From Novimethylophilus sp036504375 (lineage in GTDB: Bacteria; Pseudomonadota; Gammaproteobacteria; Burkholderiales; Methylophilaceae), in the NCBI RefSeq assembly GCF_036504375.1, contig NZ_DASXVH010000019.1, forward strand, positions 1 to 29,100: DNA of 29,100 bases. Reading direction: 5' to 3'. A model generated the notes under the pieces. That model did not search any database. It saw only the letters and a list, made by a program, of their open reading frames with translations, and was not told the origin of the DNA. This document shows, in pieces, positions 1-9,313 of this stretch (position 1 is its first letter; each line of letters opens with the position of its first letter). The translations under genes and the position numbers were made by a program.

Positions 1-1
1 G

Positions 2-670
2 GATTTGCTCAAATTCCTGATCAAGCAATGGGCATTGGCGCCCAAACGCACCTTTACGCGCCAGCCGAAAAACGAGAGCATCAATCTGTGTGCAGGGCTT
101 GCTTCCATATATGCGCTGCTGGGTGGAGAGGCCATTGCTCCGCCGGACCGTCGCGAGCACGACGAGATGGAAGCCAGCCTCAACTTTACCGGTATTCCTG
201 CCGAGGGTGCCGGTAATCCCCGTAATCTCGTCGAGCGTTGGCTGATCTTGAACGAAAGCGCCGGCGGCATGGCGCTTGCCAAATTTCCTGGGGTGACTTC
301 CGCCTTGTGCGTGGGGGAGTTGCTGGGGCTGCGTAGCGATAGAAGCCGGCAGTGGGGTCTTGGCATTGTGCGCCGGGCCAACAGCAATGAGATCGACGAG
401 CTGGAAATAGGAGTGCAGATGCTGGCGCCTGAAGCCAAGGCTGTCGCCGTGCGGCTCGATAAGCAACGGTCATTTCAGCAGGCGTTGCTATTGCCCGAAC
501 TGAAACCGTTGAAGCAGCCTGCTACCTTGATTACGGCCTGCGGGATTTATCAGCCCGCACGTATGCTGGAAGTGGCGCTGGAGGCCAATGGCAAGCCGGT
601 TCGCATACTGGCGACACGCCTGATTGAACGCACCAATAGCTTCGAGTGTTTTCAATTCAGCCTACTTTAA
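2..670 (+). CDS. PilZ-like domain protein, C-terminal part (5' end outside window)
   Basis: The open frame is already running at the left edge (an Asp codon at position 2), so the N-terminus is missing; the TTG at 5 is probably internal. About 222 residues remain. The second half contains WLILNESAGGMAL, then VGELLGLR, then WGLGIVRRANS followed by LEIGVQMLAPEA. This pattern matches PilZ-like domains of a betaproteobacterial family often labelled PilZ domain protein or, misleadingly, molecular chaperone. PilZ domains bind cyclic di-GMP, but the N-terminal RxxxR motif typical of binders is not visible here, so ligand binding is uncertain. No signal peptide or membrane segment is seen. It lies upstream of trxA on the same strand, and a separate promoter candidate lies between them. 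The family call is moderately sure; the function is unknown. Confidence 0.6.
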   Translation, partial: DLLKFLIKQWALAPKRTFTRQPKNESINLCAGLASIYALLGGEAIAPPDRREHDEMEASLNFTGIPAEGAGNPRNLVERWLILNESAGGMALAKFPGVTSALCVGELLGLRSDRSRQWGLGIVRRANSNEIDELEIGVQMLAPEAKAVAVRLDKQRSFQQALLLPELKPLKQPATLITACGIYQPARMLEVALEANGKPVRILATRLIERTNSFECFQFSLL

Positions 671-673
671 ACC

Positions 674-702
674 TTCACGAACACCTTTTTTTTCGATACG
701 AT
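674..702 (+). promoter_or_regulatory. Candidate sigma70 promoter for trxA
   Basis: TTCACG (674-679) and TACGAT (697-702) are separated by exactly 17 bases and lie about 55 bases upstream of the trxA start. The elements are partial matches to the consensus, so this is a plausible assignment rather than a certain one. Confidence 0.4.
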
Positions 703-758
703 AGCGTCAACACGGTCTGAATACCCTCTTTTCCGAATACTTACACACGAGGTTCCCC

Positions 759-1085
759 ATGAGCGAACATATTACCCATTTGAATGATGCTTCTTTCCAG
801 CAGGATGTCCTGGAGTCCGCCACTCCGGTGCTCGTCGACTACTGGGCGGAATGGTGCGGCCCATGCAAAATGATTGCACCTATCCTGGATGAAATCGCCA
901 AGGAATATGCCGGCCGTCTCAAGGTTGCCAAGCTCAACATCGACGAAAATCAGGGTACTCCGCCCAAATACGGCATCCGCGGCATTCCCACGCTGATGCT
1001 GTTCAAGAACGGCAACGTGGAAGCGACCAAAGTCGGTGCGTTGTCAAAATCGCAATTAACGGCATTCATTGACAGCAACATCTGA
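759..1085 (+). CDS. trxA: Thioredoxin 1
   Basis: This is a cytoplasmic thiol-disulfide reductant, kept reduced by thioredoxin reductase and serving ribonucleotide reductase, peroxiredoxins and repair enzymes. The 108-aa length is standard for single-domain thioredoxins. The redox motif WCGPCK has its two cysteines at residues 33 and 36. The buried Asp in VLVDYWA (residue 27) and the cis-proline loop GIRGIPTLMLF are present. There is no signal peptide. The ATG follows a GAGG Shine-Dalgarno sequence. Thioredoxin followed by rho on the same strand is a common proteobacterial order, but the 135-base gap to rho suggests rho has its own leader. The identification is secure. Confidence 0.97.
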   Translation: MSEHITHLNDASFQQDVLESATPVLVDYWAEWCGPCKMIAPILDEIAKEYAGRLKVAKLNIDENQGTPPKYGIRGIPTLMLFKNGNVEATKVGALSKSQLTAFIDSNI

Positions 1086-1126
1086 AACACGTACTCTTGC
1101 TCCTGGTTCCCGGCATTTTAAGCAGC

Positions 1127-1165
1127 GTTATTTGAAATAACATTCGGGAATCGGGCGCAGGCCCG
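1127..1165 (+). other. Inverted repeats in the trxA-rho intergenic leader
   Basis: A short AT-rich palindrome (GTTATTT-G-AAATAAC, 1127-1141) is followed by a GC hairpin (CGGGC-GCAG-GCCCG, 1152-1165) and a pyrimidine-rich stretch. They could end the trxA transcript or act in the rho leader, which is autoregulated in E. coli. No clean T-tract follows, so the role is open. Confidence 0.3.
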
Positions 1166-1220
1166 CATCTCTTCTTCTTTCCCCCGCTCTACTACTTACC
1201 TTTAACAGGTCGTATTCCGT

Positions 1221-2480
1221 ATGCATTTATCTGAACTCAAGCAAACCCCGGTCACAGAACTCGTCGAGATGGCGATCGCCAACGAGATCGAAGGCGCCAA
1301 CCGCATGCGCAAGCAGGATCTCATCTTTGCGCTGCTCAAGAACAAAGGACGCAAAGGCGAAAGTATTTCCGGGGACGGCACGCTGGAAGTGCTGCCGGAC
1401 GGCTTCGGGTTCTTGCGATCGCCGGACAGCTCCTATCTGGCTGGGCCGGATGACATCTATGTTTCGCCTTCGCAGATCCGCCGCTTCAATCTGCATACCG
1501 GCGATACGATTACGGGTGAAATACGCACGCCGAAGGAGGGCGAGCGCTATTTCGCGCTGGTGAAGGTCGATACCGTCAACGGCGAATCGCCGGACAGTAC
1601 CAAGCACAAGATCCTGTTCGAAAACCTGACGCCGCTGTTTCCGACCGAGGCGCTCAAGCTGGAACGCGACATCAAGAGCGACGAGAACATTACCGGCCGC
1701 GTGATCGACATGATCGCCCCCATTGGCAAGGGTCAGCGCGGTTTGCTGGTCGCCAGCCCGAAATCGGGCAAGACGGTGATGCTGCAGCACATCGCCCATG
1801 CCATCACCTCCAACCATCCCGACGTGCTGCTGATCGTGCTGCTGATCGACGAGCGCCCGGAAGAAGTGACGGAAATGACGCGCACGGTGCGCGGCGAAGT
1901 GGTGGCTTCCACCTTCGACGAACCCGCCACGCGCCATGTGCAGGTCGCCGAGATGGTGCTGGAAAAAGCCAAGCGACTGGTCGAGCACAAGAAAGACGTG
2001 GTGATCCTGCTCGACTCCATCACACGTCTGGCGCGCGCATACAACACGGTGGTTCCGGCTTCCGGCAAGGTGCTGACGGGCGGCGTCGACGCCAACGCGC
2101 TGCAGCGTCCCAAGCGTTTCTTCGGTGCTGCCCGCAATATCGAAGAGGGCGGCTCGCTGACCATCATCGCCACTGCGCTGGTCGATACCGGCAGCCGCAT
2201 GGACGATGTGATCTACGAAGAGTTCAAGGGCACCGGCAACATGGAAATCCACCTCGACCGCCGTATGGCCGAGAAGCGTCTGTATCCCGCGATCAACGTC
2301 AACCGCTCCGGCACGCGCCGCGAAGAAATGCTGATCGAAAAAGACGTGCTGCAAAAAATCTGGGTGCTACGCAAGCTGCTCTACCCGATGGACGACCTGG
2401 AGGCGATGGAATTTCTGCTCGACAAGATCAAATCCACCAAGAATAACGGCGAATTCTTCGACGCGATGCGTCGGGGCTAG
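1221..2480 (+). CDS. rho: Transcription termination factor Rho
   Basis: This is a hexameric RNA-dependent ATPase and helicase that terminates transcription by loading on C-rich RNA. The 419 residues match E. coli Rho in length. An N-terminal helical Rho-N region (residues 1-45) is followed by the cold-shock-like RNA-binding domain with DGFGFLRSP (about 60-68). The ATPase core has Walker A ASPKSGKT (178-185), Walker B VVILLDSITRLARAYN, the Q-loop region GKVLTGGVDANALQRPKRFF, and SLTIIATALVDTGSRMD. The ATG start gives the usual MHLSELK N-terminus. A long open frame on the opposite strand is an antisense shadow. The identification is secure; no residues appear abnormal. Confidence 0.98.
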   Translation: MHLSELKQTPVTELVEMAIANEIEGANRMRKQDLIFALLKNKGRKGESISGDGTLEVLPDGFGFLRSPDSSYLAGPDDIYVSPSQIRRFNLHTGDTITGEIRTPKEGERYFALVKVDTVNGESPDSTKHKILFENLTPLFPTEALKLERDIKSDENITGRVIDMIAPIGKGQRGLLVASPKSGKTVMLQHIAHAITSNHPDVLLIVLLIDERPEEVTEMTRTVRGEVVASTFDEPATRHVQVAEMVLEKAKRLVEHKKDVVILLDSITRLARAYNTVVPASGKVLTGGVDANALQRPKRFFGAARNIEEGGSLTIIATALVDTGSRMDDVIYEEFKGTGNMEIHLDRRMAEKRLYPAINVNRSGTRREEMLIEKDVLQKIWVLRKLLYPMDDLEAMEFLLDKIKSTKNNGEFFDAMRRG

Positions 2481-2522
2481 GCTTGGGCACACCCGTTAGC
2501 GGGCCCGTGTTTCGTATCGTCG

Positions 2523-2550
2523 AATGGCCGCGTCAGCGGCCATTTTCCTT
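2523..2550 (+). terminator. Rho-independent terminator after rho
   Basis: The perfect 9-bp stem AATGGCCGC (2523-2531) / GCGGCCATT (2536-2544) has the tetraloop GTCA and is followed by a T-rich tail (TTTCCTT). It lies 43 bases after the rho stop codon. Confidence 0.85.
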
Positions 2551-2594
2551 ACATTTTTTTAACTTTTCGGAACTCGTTCGCTGCCATATCCATG

Positions 2595-2623
2595 TTGACT
2601 CTACAAATGAGAATAGTTATCAT
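2595..2623 (+). promoter_or_regulatory. Sigma70 promoter of the iron operon
   Basis: TTGACT (2595-2600) and TATCAT (2618-2623) are spaced by exactly 17 bases. This is a good sigma70 promoter 45 bases before the P19 gene, and its -10 element lies inside the Fur box. Confidence 0.75.
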
Positions 2624-2625
2624 TT
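2605..2625 (+). promoter_or_regulatory. Fur box overlapping the -10 element
   Basis: TGAGAATAGTTATCA (2608-2622) matches the 7-1-7 Fur consensus TGATAATnATTATCA at 12 of 14 defined positions, and the palindrome extends to AAATGA...TCATTT. It covers the spacer and -10 of the promoter, the classic position for repression by Fe-Fur. It predicts induction of the downstream operon under iron starvation. Confidence 0.8.
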
Positions 2626-2667
2626 TTGAAGTGATAACTGTCTAATCCCCAATCTCCGGAGTCTGTG

Positions 2668-3213
2668 ATGAAACGTAATTTCGCTATCTATATGTCGGGC
2701 GTGGCTTTGGCTATTGCCACGCTGACGGCCGAGGCCGTGGAATATCCGATCGGTTCGCCGCAACAGCGCAACGGCATGGAAATTGCTGCCATCTATCTGC
2801 AGCCGGTGCTGATGGAGCCGGACGGCATGATGGCGAAGCCGGAAGAGTCCGATGTGCACATGGAAGCCGACGTCCATGCGCTGGCCAATAATCCCAACGG
2901 CTTTGAAGACGGCGCCTGGGTTCCCTATCTGGTAATCAAGTATGAAATTACCAAGCTGCCGGAAGGCAGGGTCGTTCGCGGAGAATTCATGCCCATGGTC
3001 GCCAATGACGGCCCGCATTATGGCGACAATATTAAATTGATGGGGCCGGGCAAGTACAAGGTCAAGTACACGATTTCTCCGCCCGGCGCGAATCAGCACG
3101 CCCATTTCGGCCGGCATGCCGATCGCCTGACCGGCGTGCGTCCGTGGTTCAAGCCGTTCGATGTGGAATACGAATTCACCTACGTCGGCATCGGCAAGAA
3201 GGGAGGCTACTAA
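2668..3213 (+). CDS. ftrA: P19-type periplasmic iron-transport protein (FtrA/FetP family)
   Basis: P19 family proteins are periplasmic homodimers that bind iron and copper and help high-affinity ferrous iron uptake (FtrA in Bordetella and Brucella, FetP in E. coli, P19 in Campylobacter). The 181-aa product has a signal peptide ending near LTAEA, then the family opening VEYPIGSPQQRNGMEIAAIY. The metal-site segments MEADVHALANNPNGF, EFMPMVANDGPHYGDN and HAHFGRHADRLTGV carry the conserved His and Met residues. ATG 2668 is chosen because CCGGAG ends 6 bases upstream; a GTG one codon earlier is less likely. It is the first gene of a three-gene operon behind a Fur box, and its stop is one base before the cupredoxin start. 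Confidence 0.9.
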   Translation: MKRNFAIYMSGVALAIATLTAEAVEYPIGSPQQRNGMEIAAIYLQPVLMEPDGMMAKPEESDVHMEADVHALANNPNGFEDGAWVPYLVIKYEITKLPEGRVVRGEFMPMVANDGPHYGDNIKLMGPGKYKVKYTISPPGANQHAHFGRHADRLTGVRPWFKPFDVEYEFTYVGIGKKGGY

Positions 3214-3214
3214 G

Positions 3215-3559
3215 ATGCGTCGCAAGGCGTTTGTGGGAGCGCTGCTATTGGCTTTGGTCTGGCTGACGCCCGGCAGCGGCGCACAGGCCGAAGAGCCGCG
3301 CGAATTCAAGCTCAGCATCAAGAATGGCCGCTTCATTCCGGAAACATTGGAAGTACCGGCGGGGATGCGCTTCAAACTGCTGATCACCAACCTGGGGCCG
3401 GGGCCGGAGGAGTTCGAGAGTTATGAACTGAAGAAGGAGTCGGTGCTGGGCGAGGGCGTGACCAGGCCGCTGGTATTCGCTCCGCTGAAACCGGGCAGTT
3501 ATTCGTTCTTCGGGGAATTTCACCCCGAAACCGCCAAAGGCAGGCTCATCGCAAAGTAG
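3215..3559 (+). CDS. ftrB: Periplasmic cupredoxin-like protein (FtrB-like)
   Basis: The 114-aa secreted protein has a signal peptide cleaved near SGAQA. The mature part begins with EFKLSIKNGRFIPETLEVPAG and ends with LKPGSYSFFGEFHPETAKGRLI, the beta-sandwich layout of the cupredoxin_1 family. The usual type-1 copper ligands are not all present: there is no Cys near the C-terminus, only one His (in EFHPE) and several Glu residues. In ftrABCD systems this component is proposed to oxidise ferrous iron or pass it to the permease. GGGAGG at 3201-3206 sits 8 bases before the ATG, inside the end of the P19 gene, so the two are translationally linked. The family is fairly sure; the redox role is inferred. 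Confidence 0.8.
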   Translation: MRRKAFVGALLLALVWLTPGSGAQAEEPREFKLSIKNGRFIPETLEVPAGMRFKLLITNLGPGPEEFESYELKKESVLGEGVTRPLVFAPLKPGSYSFFGEFHPETAKGRLIAK

Positions 3560-3562
3560 TTC

Positions 3563-4969
3563 ATGAATCAGCACCTGATACAGCCGTTAATGTTCGCTGC
3601 CGCGCATGAGCCGACCTGGTTATCCAGGCTGGGCGATCTGCTGCGTCGCCGCCGCGTTGCCATCGTCGCCATGCAGTGGGCCGTCGTGGTCGCCTACCTG
3701 GGCATGGTCACGGTGCCGGCATTGATGCCGCTGCCGCCGGCCGACGGGCGTATCCTGCATAACCTGACGTTGTTCGCGCAGTTCGTTTTCTGGGGCATCT
3801 GGTGGCCGTTCGTGATCCTGTCGATGATGTTGATGGGGCGCGTGTGGTGCGGCGTGCTGTGCCCGGAAGGCGCCCTGAGCGAACTCGCCTCCCGTTTCGG
3901 CTGGGGCCGGCCGGTGCCGCGCTGGATGAAATGGGGCGGCTGGCCGTTCGTCGCCTTCGTCATGACGACGGTATACGGACAACTGGTAAGCGTCTACGAA
4001 TACGCCACTGCCGCATTGCTGGTGCTGGGCGGGTCGACGGCCGCAGCCATCGGGATCGGCCTGGTGTATGGCCGCAACAAGCGCGTGTGGTGCCGTCATT
4101 TGTGCCCGGTCAATGGCGTGTTCGGCCTGCTGGCCCGGGTCGCCCCGGTGCATTTCAGCGTCGATCGCGATGCATGGAAAGCATCGAGCGCGGCACCCCA
4201 GGTCATCCATTGCGCGCCCATGGTGCATATCAAGTCAATGAAGGGCGGCTCCGATTGCCATATGTGCGGCCAGTGCTCCGGCCACAAGGGCGCAATCCGG
4301 CTGTCCGGCCGCATGCCGGGGTCCGAAATCGTCCGGCTCGGGCCCCACGAAGTAAAAACCTGGGAAGCCGCCCTGCTGGTGTTCGGCATGATAGGCACGG
4401 CGATCGGCGCTTTTCAATGGTCCGGCTCGCCCTGGTTCGTTGCCGTCAAGCAGGCCGCAGCGGAATGGCTGGTGGCCCGAGAGTGGTGGTGGGCGCTGGA
4501 TACCAACGCTCCGTGGTGGCTGCTGACGCATTATCCGCAAGCGTCCGATATATTCACCTGGCTGGATGGCGCGATGATTGTCGCTTACATCGGGGTAACG
4601 GCATTATCGGTGGGCGGTTGGGTATGGGGCTGGCTGCGGGTGGCCGCGGCATGGCTGGGCGGGGATGCACGCAACCACACGCTGCGGCTTGCGTATTGCC
4701 TGGTCCCCATGGGCGGCTTCGGCGTGTTTCTGGGGCTATCCGCGCTGACGGTGAACATGTTGAAGGCGGAAGGCTTCATCTTTCCATGGCTGGGCTGGGC
4801 CAGGGGGCTGGTGCTGGCGCTGGCGGCGCTGTGGAGCCTGGTGCTGGCGTGGAAGGTGATCGGCAGAATCAATGCTGCCCCGGCCCGGCGCATCTTGTCG
4901 GCACTCTCGGTGGGCCTGGCAGTCAGCGGAGCGGTCGTGCCCTGGGTGTTCCTGTTTTATCTGTGGTGA
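3563..4969 (+). CDS. ftrD: Membrane-bound polyferredoxin, FtrD/NapH-like
   Basis: This is a 468-aa inner-membrane protein with numerous hydrophobic segments and iron-sulfur motifs. The N-terminal half carries the two NapH/CcoG-type motifs WCGVLCPEGALSE and WCRHLCPVNGVFG, followed by a ferredoxin-like cluster DCHMCGQCSGHKG. The C-terminal half is a bundle of further helices. In ftrABCD, FtrD is thought to take electrons released by ferrous iron oxidation at the cupredoxin. The gene starts three bases after the cupredoxin stop, so it is in the same Fur-controlled operon. The FTR1 permease (FtrC) that normally stands between these genes is missing, and no REGxE-type FTR1 motif is visible in this protein. 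Assignment to the FtrD-like family is good; the electron path is inferred. Confidence 0.8.
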   Translation: MNQHLIQPLMFAAAHEPTWLSRLGDLLRRRRVAIVAMQWAVVVAYLGMVTVPALMPLPPADGRILHNLTLFAQFVFWGIWWPFVILSMMLMGRVWCGVLCPEGALSELASRFGWGRPVPRWMKWGGWPFVAFVMTTVYGQLVSVYEYATAALLVLGGSTAAAIGIGLVYGRNKRVWCRHLCPVNGVFGLLARVAPVHFSVDRDAWKASSAAPQVIHCAPMVHIKSMKGGSDCHMCGQCSGHKGAIRLSGRMPGSEIVRLGPHEVKTWEAALLVFGMIGTAIGAFQWSGSPWFVAVKQAAAEWLVAREWWWALDTNAPWWLLTHYPQASDIFTWLDGAMIVAYIGVTALSVGGWVWGWLRVAAAWLGGDARNHTLRLAYCLVPMGGFGVFLGLSALTVNMLKAEGFIFPWLGWARGLVLALAALWSLVLAWKVIGRINAAPARRILSALSVGLAVSGAVVPWVFLFYLW

Positions 4970-4984
4970 GGTGGCGGCAGGCGC

Positions 4985-4990
4985 TACAAT
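4985..4990 (+). promoter_or_regulatory. Candidate -10 element for the ABC-F gene
   Basis: TACAAT stands 28 bases before the GTG start of the ABC-F gene and just after the ftrD stop. The -35 region (TGTGGT at 4962-4967, 17-base spacing) is weak, so only the -10 is listed. Confidence 0.4.
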
Positions 4991-5017
4991 AGCGTCCTTT
5001 TACCCGGCCTCTTCACC

Positions 5018-6916
5018 GTGATCCAGTTTCGCAATCTTACCCTTGCCCGCGGGGCCAAGCCCTTGATCGAGGGGGCTACACTGCAAATCCATCCCGGTCA
5101 CAAAGTCGGCCTCACCGGCGCCAACGGCACCGGCAAATCCAGCCTGTTCGCGCTGCTGCGCGGTGAGCTGCACCAGGAAGCCGGCGATCTGGACATTCCG
5201 CCGGCATGGGTCGTCGCCCATGTGGCGCAGGATACGCCGGCGCTGCCCGATGCCGCGCTGGAATTCGTGCTCGACGGCGATGCCGAACTGCGCACGATAG
5301 AGCGGGCCATTGTCGCGGCGGAAGCCAGCCACGACGCGCATCTGGGCGAATTGCACGCCAGGCTGGGCGATATCGGCGGCTATGCGGCGCGTGCGCGGGC
5401 GGCGGAACTGCTGCACGGCCTGGGCTTCGGCGATGCCGATTTCGCGCGGCCGGTCGCCGATTTCTCCGGCGGCTGGCGCGTGCGCCTCAACCTTGCCCGC
5501 GCGCTGATGTGCCGCTCTGATCTGTTGCTGCTGGACGAGCCCACCAACCACCTCGACCTCGATGCGGTGATCTGGCTGGAAGGCTGGCTCAAGGATTATC
5601 GCGGCACGCTGGTGCTGATTTCGCACGACCGCGATTTCATCGATGCGGTGGTCGACCATGTTGCGCATATCGAAAACCAGCGCCTGACCTTATACCGGGG
5701 CGGCTATTCCGATTTCGAGCGCCAGCGCGGCGAGCGCCTTGCGCAGCAGCAATCGCTGTTTGAACGCCAGCAGCGCGAAATGGCGCATTTGCACAGCTAT
5801 ATCGACCGTTTCCGCGCCAAGGCCACCAAGGCGCGCCAGGCGCAGAGCCGCATCAAGGCGCTGGAGCGCATGGAGCTGATTTCCGCCGCGCATGTCGACA
5901 GCCCGTTCAACTTTCATTTCCGCGACATGGCCGCCGCGCCCGATCCGCTGCTGGTGCTGGACGAAGGCGCGGTGGGCTACAACGGGCAAGCCATCCTCGG
6001 CAAGTTGGCGCTCACCTTGCGCCCCGGCGAGCGGCTCGGCCTGCTGGGCCGCAACGGCGCGGGCAAATCGACGCTGATCAAGCTGCTGGCCGGGGAATTA
6101 TCCTTGCTGTCAGGCAAGCGCATCGAAGGCAAGGACCTCAACATCGGCTATTTTGCCCAGCACCAGCTGGAGCAATTAAGACCGGAAGAGTCGCCGTTGC
6201 AACACATGCTGCGGCTCGACCCCAAGACTCGCGAGCAGGAACTGCGCGATCATCTGGGCGGCTTCGATTTTCGCGGCGACATGGCCACCACGCCGTGCGG
6301 GCCGTTCTCCGGCGGCGAGAAATCGCGGCTGGCGCTGGCGCTCCTGATCTGGCGGCGGCCGAATTTATTGCTGCTCGATGAACCCACCAACCACCTCGAC
6401 CTGGAAATGCGCCATGCGCTGACGCTGGCCTTGCAGGAATACGATGGCGGCGTGGTGCTGGTATCGCACGACCGTGCCTTGCTGCGCGCCAGCTGCGACC
6501 GTTTGCTGCTGGTGGCGGACGGTGCGGCCATGGCGTTCGAGGGCGATCTGGAGGACTACAAGCAATGGCTGGCGGAACAGCGCGATACCACCGGCGTGGC
6601 GCCGGAAAAAACCGCCGACAAGGCGGCGTTGAAAGCCGAGCGTGCGCGGGCCCAGGCTGACCGCCAGACGCGCCTGGCGCAACGCCGGACGCTGGCCAGG
6701 GAGTCCGAGCAACTGGAAAAGAAACTCGCCGACTGGCTCAAGGAAAAAACGGCATTGGAAGAACGGCTGGCCGACCCGGGGCTGTATTCCAACCCGGACT
6801 CCGCACAACTGCAGGCCCTGTACAAGCGCCAGGCCGAATTGAGTGCAAGCATCGAACAAGCCGAGGCGCGCTGGCTGGACGTGCACGAGGCGCTGGAGGC
6901 GATTCCCGCTTCGTGA
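5018..6916 (+). CDS. yheS: ABC-F ribosome-associated ATPase, YheS-like
   Basis: This soluble twin-ATPase of the ABC-F family acts on the ribosome and has no membrane domain. The 632-aa product (E. coli YheS has 637) shows Walker A GANGTGKS (34-41), signature DFSGGWRVRLNLARAL and Walker B LLLLDEPTNHLDLDAVIWLE. The interdomain linker reads LHSYIDRFRAKATKARQAQS. The second domain has Walker A GRNGAGKST, signature PFSGGEKSRLALAL and Walker B LLLLDEPTNHLDLEMR. The C-terminal tail after residue 525 is charged and probably coiled-coil, with LEKKLADWLKEKTALEERL. The GTG at 5018 gives the usual IQFRNLTLARG start. It is monocistronic between the iron operon and the hemerythrin gene. Confidence 0.92.
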   Translation: MIQFRNLTLARGAKPLIEGATLQIHPGHKVGLTGANGTGKSSLFALLRGELHQEAGDLDIPPAWVVAHVAQDTPALPDAALEFVLDGDAELRTIERAIVAAEASHDAHLGELHARLGDIGGYAARARAAELLHGLGFGDADFARPVADFSGGWRVRLNLARALMCRSDLLLLDEPTNHLDLDAVIWLEGWLKDYRGTLVLISHDRDFIDAVVDHVAHIENQRLTLYRGGYSDFERQRGERLAQQQSLFERQQREMAHLHSYIDRFRAKATKARQAQSRIKALERMELISAAHVDSPFNFHFRDMAAAPDPLLVLDEGAVGYNGQAILGKLALTLRPGERLGLLGRNGAGKSTLIKLLAGELSLLSGKRIEGKDLNIGYFAQHQLEQLRPEESPLQHMLRLDPKTREQELRDHLGGFDFRGDMATTPCGPFSGGEKSRLALALLIWRRPNLLLLDEPTNHLDLEMRHALTLALQEYDGGVVLVSHDRALLRASCDRLLLVADGAAMAFEGDLEDYKQWLAEQRDTTGVAPEKTADKAALKAERARAQADRQTRLAQRRTLARESEQLEKKLADWLKEKTALEERLADPGLYSNPDSAQLQALYKRQAELSASIEQAEARWLDVHEALEAIPAS

Positions 6917-6929
6917 AAACGCCATGGCT

Positions 6930-6943
6930 TTGATCCAGGTCAA
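6930..6943 (+). promoter_or_regulatory. FNR/CRP-family binding site
   Basis: TTGATCCAGGTCAA matches the FNR consensus TTGATnnnnATCAA with one change, and the palindrome extends to TTTGA...TCAAA (6929-6944). It lies about 85 bases before the hemerythrin gene. A class II arrangement (site at -41.5) would put the transcript start near 6978, with a weak -10 near 6966. It implies oxygen- or NO-responsive control. Confidence 0.6.
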
Positions 6944-7026
6944 AGCTATTGTCGGTGTCTCCGGTTAAGCTTGTTCGTAACAATTCACGGGAATAATGGC
7001 TCCAACAGCCACGGATGGAAATGTTA

Positions 7027-7560
7027 ATGACCCAGCTCCTCACCTCTGCCCCCGACTTCCGGCATGCGCTGGGGCTGCTCGGCGCATGCCACCGCCGCAT
7101 CGAAGGCTTCAACGATTTGCTGTTGCGCCTGCCGACGCATCTTGATAGCCACGGCACCGACCCCGAAGCCATGCAAGCCGCCGAGCGCATCCTGAAATAT
7201 TTTGATACCGCCGGCCAGCATCACCACGAGGATGAAGAACAGGACCTGTTCCCGATGGTGCGCGAAGCCGCCACGCAGCAAGGCAACCACGAGATTCTGG
7301 AAATCCTGGACCTGCTGCTGGCCCAGCATCGGGACATGATGCAAGCCTGGCAGGATTTGCGGCCGTATCTGCTGGCGCTGTCGCAAGGAGGGCATGTGGA
7401 GCCCGCAACAATGCCGGTGGAGCGCTTTGTCAGCCTCTACCGCCAGCACGTTCCGCTGGAAGATAACTTATTGCTGCCGTATGCGGCGAAAACGCTTACA
7501 CCGGTGCAGGTCGAGGCGCTGGGGAATACGATGGCGGCGCGGCGGGGTGTGGAGCTCTGA
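7027..7560 (+). CDS. Hemerythrin (HHE) domain protein
   Basis: This is a 177-aa cytoplasmic four-helix protein of the HHE cation-binding family, expected to hold a di-iron centre that binds oxygen or NO. The iron ligand pattern is visible in order: H in LGACHRRIEGF, HHHEDEEQDLFP, H in LLLAQHRDMM, and H-E in YRQHVPLEDNLLLPYA. In-frame ATGs lie at 7015, 7021 and 7027. The last is preferred because GGAA lies 7 bases upstream, although 7015 cannot be excluded and would add four residues. An FNR-type box upstream fits a role in oxygen or nitrosative sensing or iron-centre repair. There is no partner gene on the same strand. The family call is strong; the role is inferred. Confidence 0.85.
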   Translation: MTQLLTSAPDFRHALGLLGACHRRIEGFNDLLLRLPTHLDSHGTDPEAMQAAERILKYFDTAGQHHHEDEEQDLFPMVREAATQQGNHEILEILDLLLAQHRDMMQAWQDLRPYLLALSQGGHVEPATMPVERFVSLYRQHVPLEDNLLLPYAAKTLTPVQVEALGNTMAARRGVEL

Positions 7561-7598
7561 AAGCGAGGCCGATGTTGCGTCGGGCGTGACACTGCCCA

Positions 7599-7627
7599 CG
7601 TCATTCCGGGCCAAGCCCTGAATGACG
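7599..7627. repeat. REP-like palindrome between convergent genes
   Basis: The 13-base arms CGTCATTCCGGGC (7599-7611) and GCCCTGAATGACG (7615-7627) pair with one mismatch around a CAA loop. There is no T-tract on either strand. It sits between the stops of the hemerythrin and prfC genes. The sequence resembles dispersed CGTCATTCC-type palindromes of betaproteobacteria and may act as a bidirectional terminator or transcript stabiliser. Confidence 0.6.
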
Positions 7628-7645
7628 TAGTTGGGAAGCAGCCCG

Positions 7646-9220
<1,575 letters not shown>

Positions 9221-9313
9221 GGTTTGTGCTCTGCTGCTTTCGGAGAGGCGGTATTTTACCGTTTCTGCCGTGTCTTGGGGTTGCTTAAAGACTTGAGGCA
9301 TCATGCCCGTCTA

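Noticed and set aside
1227..2354. A 375-codon open frame on the minus strand opposite rho
   Set aside because: It is antisense to a certain gene and shows only shadow-type composition.
3802..4992. A 396-codon alternate plus frame over the polyferredoxin gene
   Set aside because: It is Arg/Gly-rich and without motifs, while the overlapping frame has clear CxxxCP clusters and membrane segments.
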